NCBI GenBank assembly: GCA_946616365.1
Contig: CAMOIX010000010.1
Location: 1 to 64,000 of the forward strand
Direction of reading: 5' to 3'
Length of the DNA: 64,000 nt
Origin: AC2028 sp002373595
Lineage (GTDB): Bacteria > Bacillota > Clostridia > Lachnospirales > Lachnospiraceae
The notes under the pieces are model-generated. The model did not search any database. It saw only the letters and a list, made by a program, of their open reading frames with translations, and was not told where the DNA came from. Shown here in pieces: positions 62,867 to 64,000 of this stretch. The stretch's first letter is position 1; each line of letters opens with the position of its first letter. The translations under genes and the position numbers were made by a program.

Positions 62867-64000
62867 ATGGTTATTGACAATACAGAACATATCGAGATGC
62901 TGAGCGCCGAGGAGATGGGCGATCTCCGTGATGATTTCGAATTCCTCTCGGGAAAGCTAGGTTCAATTCATCGTATAGATCAGAATCTCTACCTTGAATA
63001 TGATGTAAAAAGAGGATTGCGTGACCAGGCCGGTAAAGGTGTGCTTACGGGTCTGACCGAAGTGTCCGATATCGTACAGGTTGAGTATATAAACGGTGAA
63101 CAGGTACCCTGTGAAGGAAGGCTGTATTATCAGGGGATCAATGTTGTAGACCTTGTTCAGGGCCTTGAGGGCAGAAGATTCGGATTCGAGGAGACTTCTT
63201 TCCTTCTTCTTTTCGGCCATCTTCCCAGCAAGGAGGAGCTTGAGCATTTTATTCATATAGGCGAAGGATTCCAGGATCTCGGTGCGAGATTTGTAAGAGA
63301 CGTCGTTATGAAAGCATCCAACGGCAATATCATGAATGCTCTTCAAAGATGTGTTCTTACATTATATGCTTATGATAATAATCCGGATGATACATCGGCT
63401 GACAATGTACTCAGACAGAGCCTGGAACTTATCAATAAGATTCCTCTTATCGCAGTTTATTCATATCATTCATTCCTTCACTTCAGAAGGGATGAAGCTC
63501 TTGTCATCAGGAATCCCAAGAAGGGACTCTCCATGGCAGAGAATATACTTCAGATGTTAAGACCCGACGGTAAGTATACTGAACTGGAGGCCAAGGTTCT
63601 TGATATCGCGCTGATCATTCATGCGGATCACGGCGGCGGAAACAACTCCACCTTTACGACCCATGTTGTAAGCTCTTCGGGAACCGACACATACTCGTCA
63701 GTCTCGGCTTCCATCGGTTCGCTCAAAGGATTCAGACACGGTGGCGCCAATCTTAAAGTTCAGGAGATGTTTGACAATCTCTACGAGAATATAAGCGATC
63801 TTGAGAATGAGGATGAGGTCGAGACCTATCTTCAGAAGATCCTTAAGAAGGAAGTATTTGACGGAACAGGACTTATCTATGGTGTGGGCCACGCTGTTTA
63901 TACGCTTTCCGATCCCAGAGAGGTTATCCTCAAAGGATATGCCAGACGCCTTGCTGAAGAGAAGGGCCGCATGAAGGACTTCAACTTCTATGACAGGGTT
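62867..64000 (+). CDS. Citrate synthase (3' end cut by window)
   Basis: Condenses acetyl-CoA and oxaloacetate. The frame is open from ATG 62867 (MVIDNTEHIEMLSAEEM), with GGAGGGAG upstream, to the window end (378 codons seen). An N-terminal extension precedes the core; TGLTEVSDIVQVEYINGE is followed by the YYQGINVVDL stretch. The catalytic histidine regions are GFRHGGANLKV and YGVGHAVYTLSDPRE. The last catalytic aspartate lies beyond the window. It may feed glutamate synthesis in an incomplete TCA cycle. Citrate versus 2-methylcitrate preference is not decidable here. Confidence 0.93.
   Translation, partial: MVIDNTEHIEMLSAEEMGDLRDDFEFLSGKLGSIHRIDQNLYLEYDVKRGLRDQAGKGVLTGLTEVSDIVQVEYINGEQVPCEGRLYYQGINVVDLVQGLEGRRFGFEETSFLLLFGHLPSKEELEHFIHIGEGFQDLGARFVRDVVMKASNGNIMNALQRCVLTLYAYDNNPDDTSADNVLRQSLELINKIPLIAVYSYHSFLHFRRDEALVIRNPKKGLSMAENILQMLRPDGKYTELEAKVLDIALIIHADHGGGNNSTFTTHVVSSSGTDTYSSVSASIGSLKGFRHGGANLKVQEMFDNLYENISDLENEDEVETYLQKILKKEVFDGTGLIYGVGHAVYTLSDPREVILKGYARRLAEEKGRMKDFNFYDRV

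Overview
The window looks like a chromosomal stretch of a low-to-moderate GC anaerobic Clostridia, most probably Lachnospiraceae. The basis is AGGAGG-type ribosome binding sites, some TTG and GTG starts, an NfnAB-type gene pair, formate-THF ligase with FolD, Pta-AckA, a SpoIIIE-type translocase, a tRNA gene without an encoded CCA, and several protein types I associate with this family. The genus cannot be fixed from the sequence. Almost everything is on the + strand, tightly packed with 4-base overlaps. The only clear minus-strand gene is tmcAL. I see no prophage, insertion sequence or CRISPR array.

Region 1 (1-27574) is a long housekeeping run: yebC (cut by the window start), a lipid-linked-sugar type glycosyltransferase and partner membrane protein, the SpoIIIE/FtsK translocase, C1-folate genes (fhs, folD, and a 5-formyl-THF cyclo-ligase inside proB-proA), an electron-bifurcating type NADH/NADPH transhydrogenase pair, rlmH, nth, pyrimidine-nucleoside phosphorylase, phoH, a degenerate PgpH-like protein, ybeY, a flippase-like protein, two flavoproteins, gltX, and a UvrD/PcrA-type helicase split by one in-frame TAG.

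Region 2 (27571-35879) starts at an extended -10 promoter and ends at a hairpin terminator. It holds a phosphorelay: a hybrid kinase without HPt, a 1144-residue hybrid kinase that also carries a DegV (fatty-acid-binding fold) domain and an HPt domain, and a receiver protein with no DNA-binding output. These are followed by the C-terminal half of an AIR-synthase-related protein and a serpin lipoprotein. The kinase-DegV-HPt fusion is the most unusual object in the window.

Region 3 (35914-43574) has a very acidic hexapeptide-repeat membrane protein with its own promoter, then hisH, hisF, ung, lysA and an S66-family protein whose nucleophile seems to be missing. Region 4 (43566-43797) has tRNA-Leu(CAA), a strong terminator and a duplicated or inverted copy of the tRNA 3' part.

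Region 5 (43833-53583) has a diguanylate cyclase, a small zinc-finger membrane protein, polA, coaE, an FtsA-like protein with a long C-terminal extension, a metallo-beta-lactamase-fold protein, and the ACT/DUF711 pair. Region 6 (53589-57237) places tmcAL, whose product uses acetate, divergent from pta-ackA, which makes it. Region 7 (57238-64000) has a 1541-residue secreted protein with InlB-like repeats and glycine-rich domains behind a structured leader, a DUF4867 protein, and a citrate synthase cut by the window end with a strong promoter and a palindrome over its -35 box.
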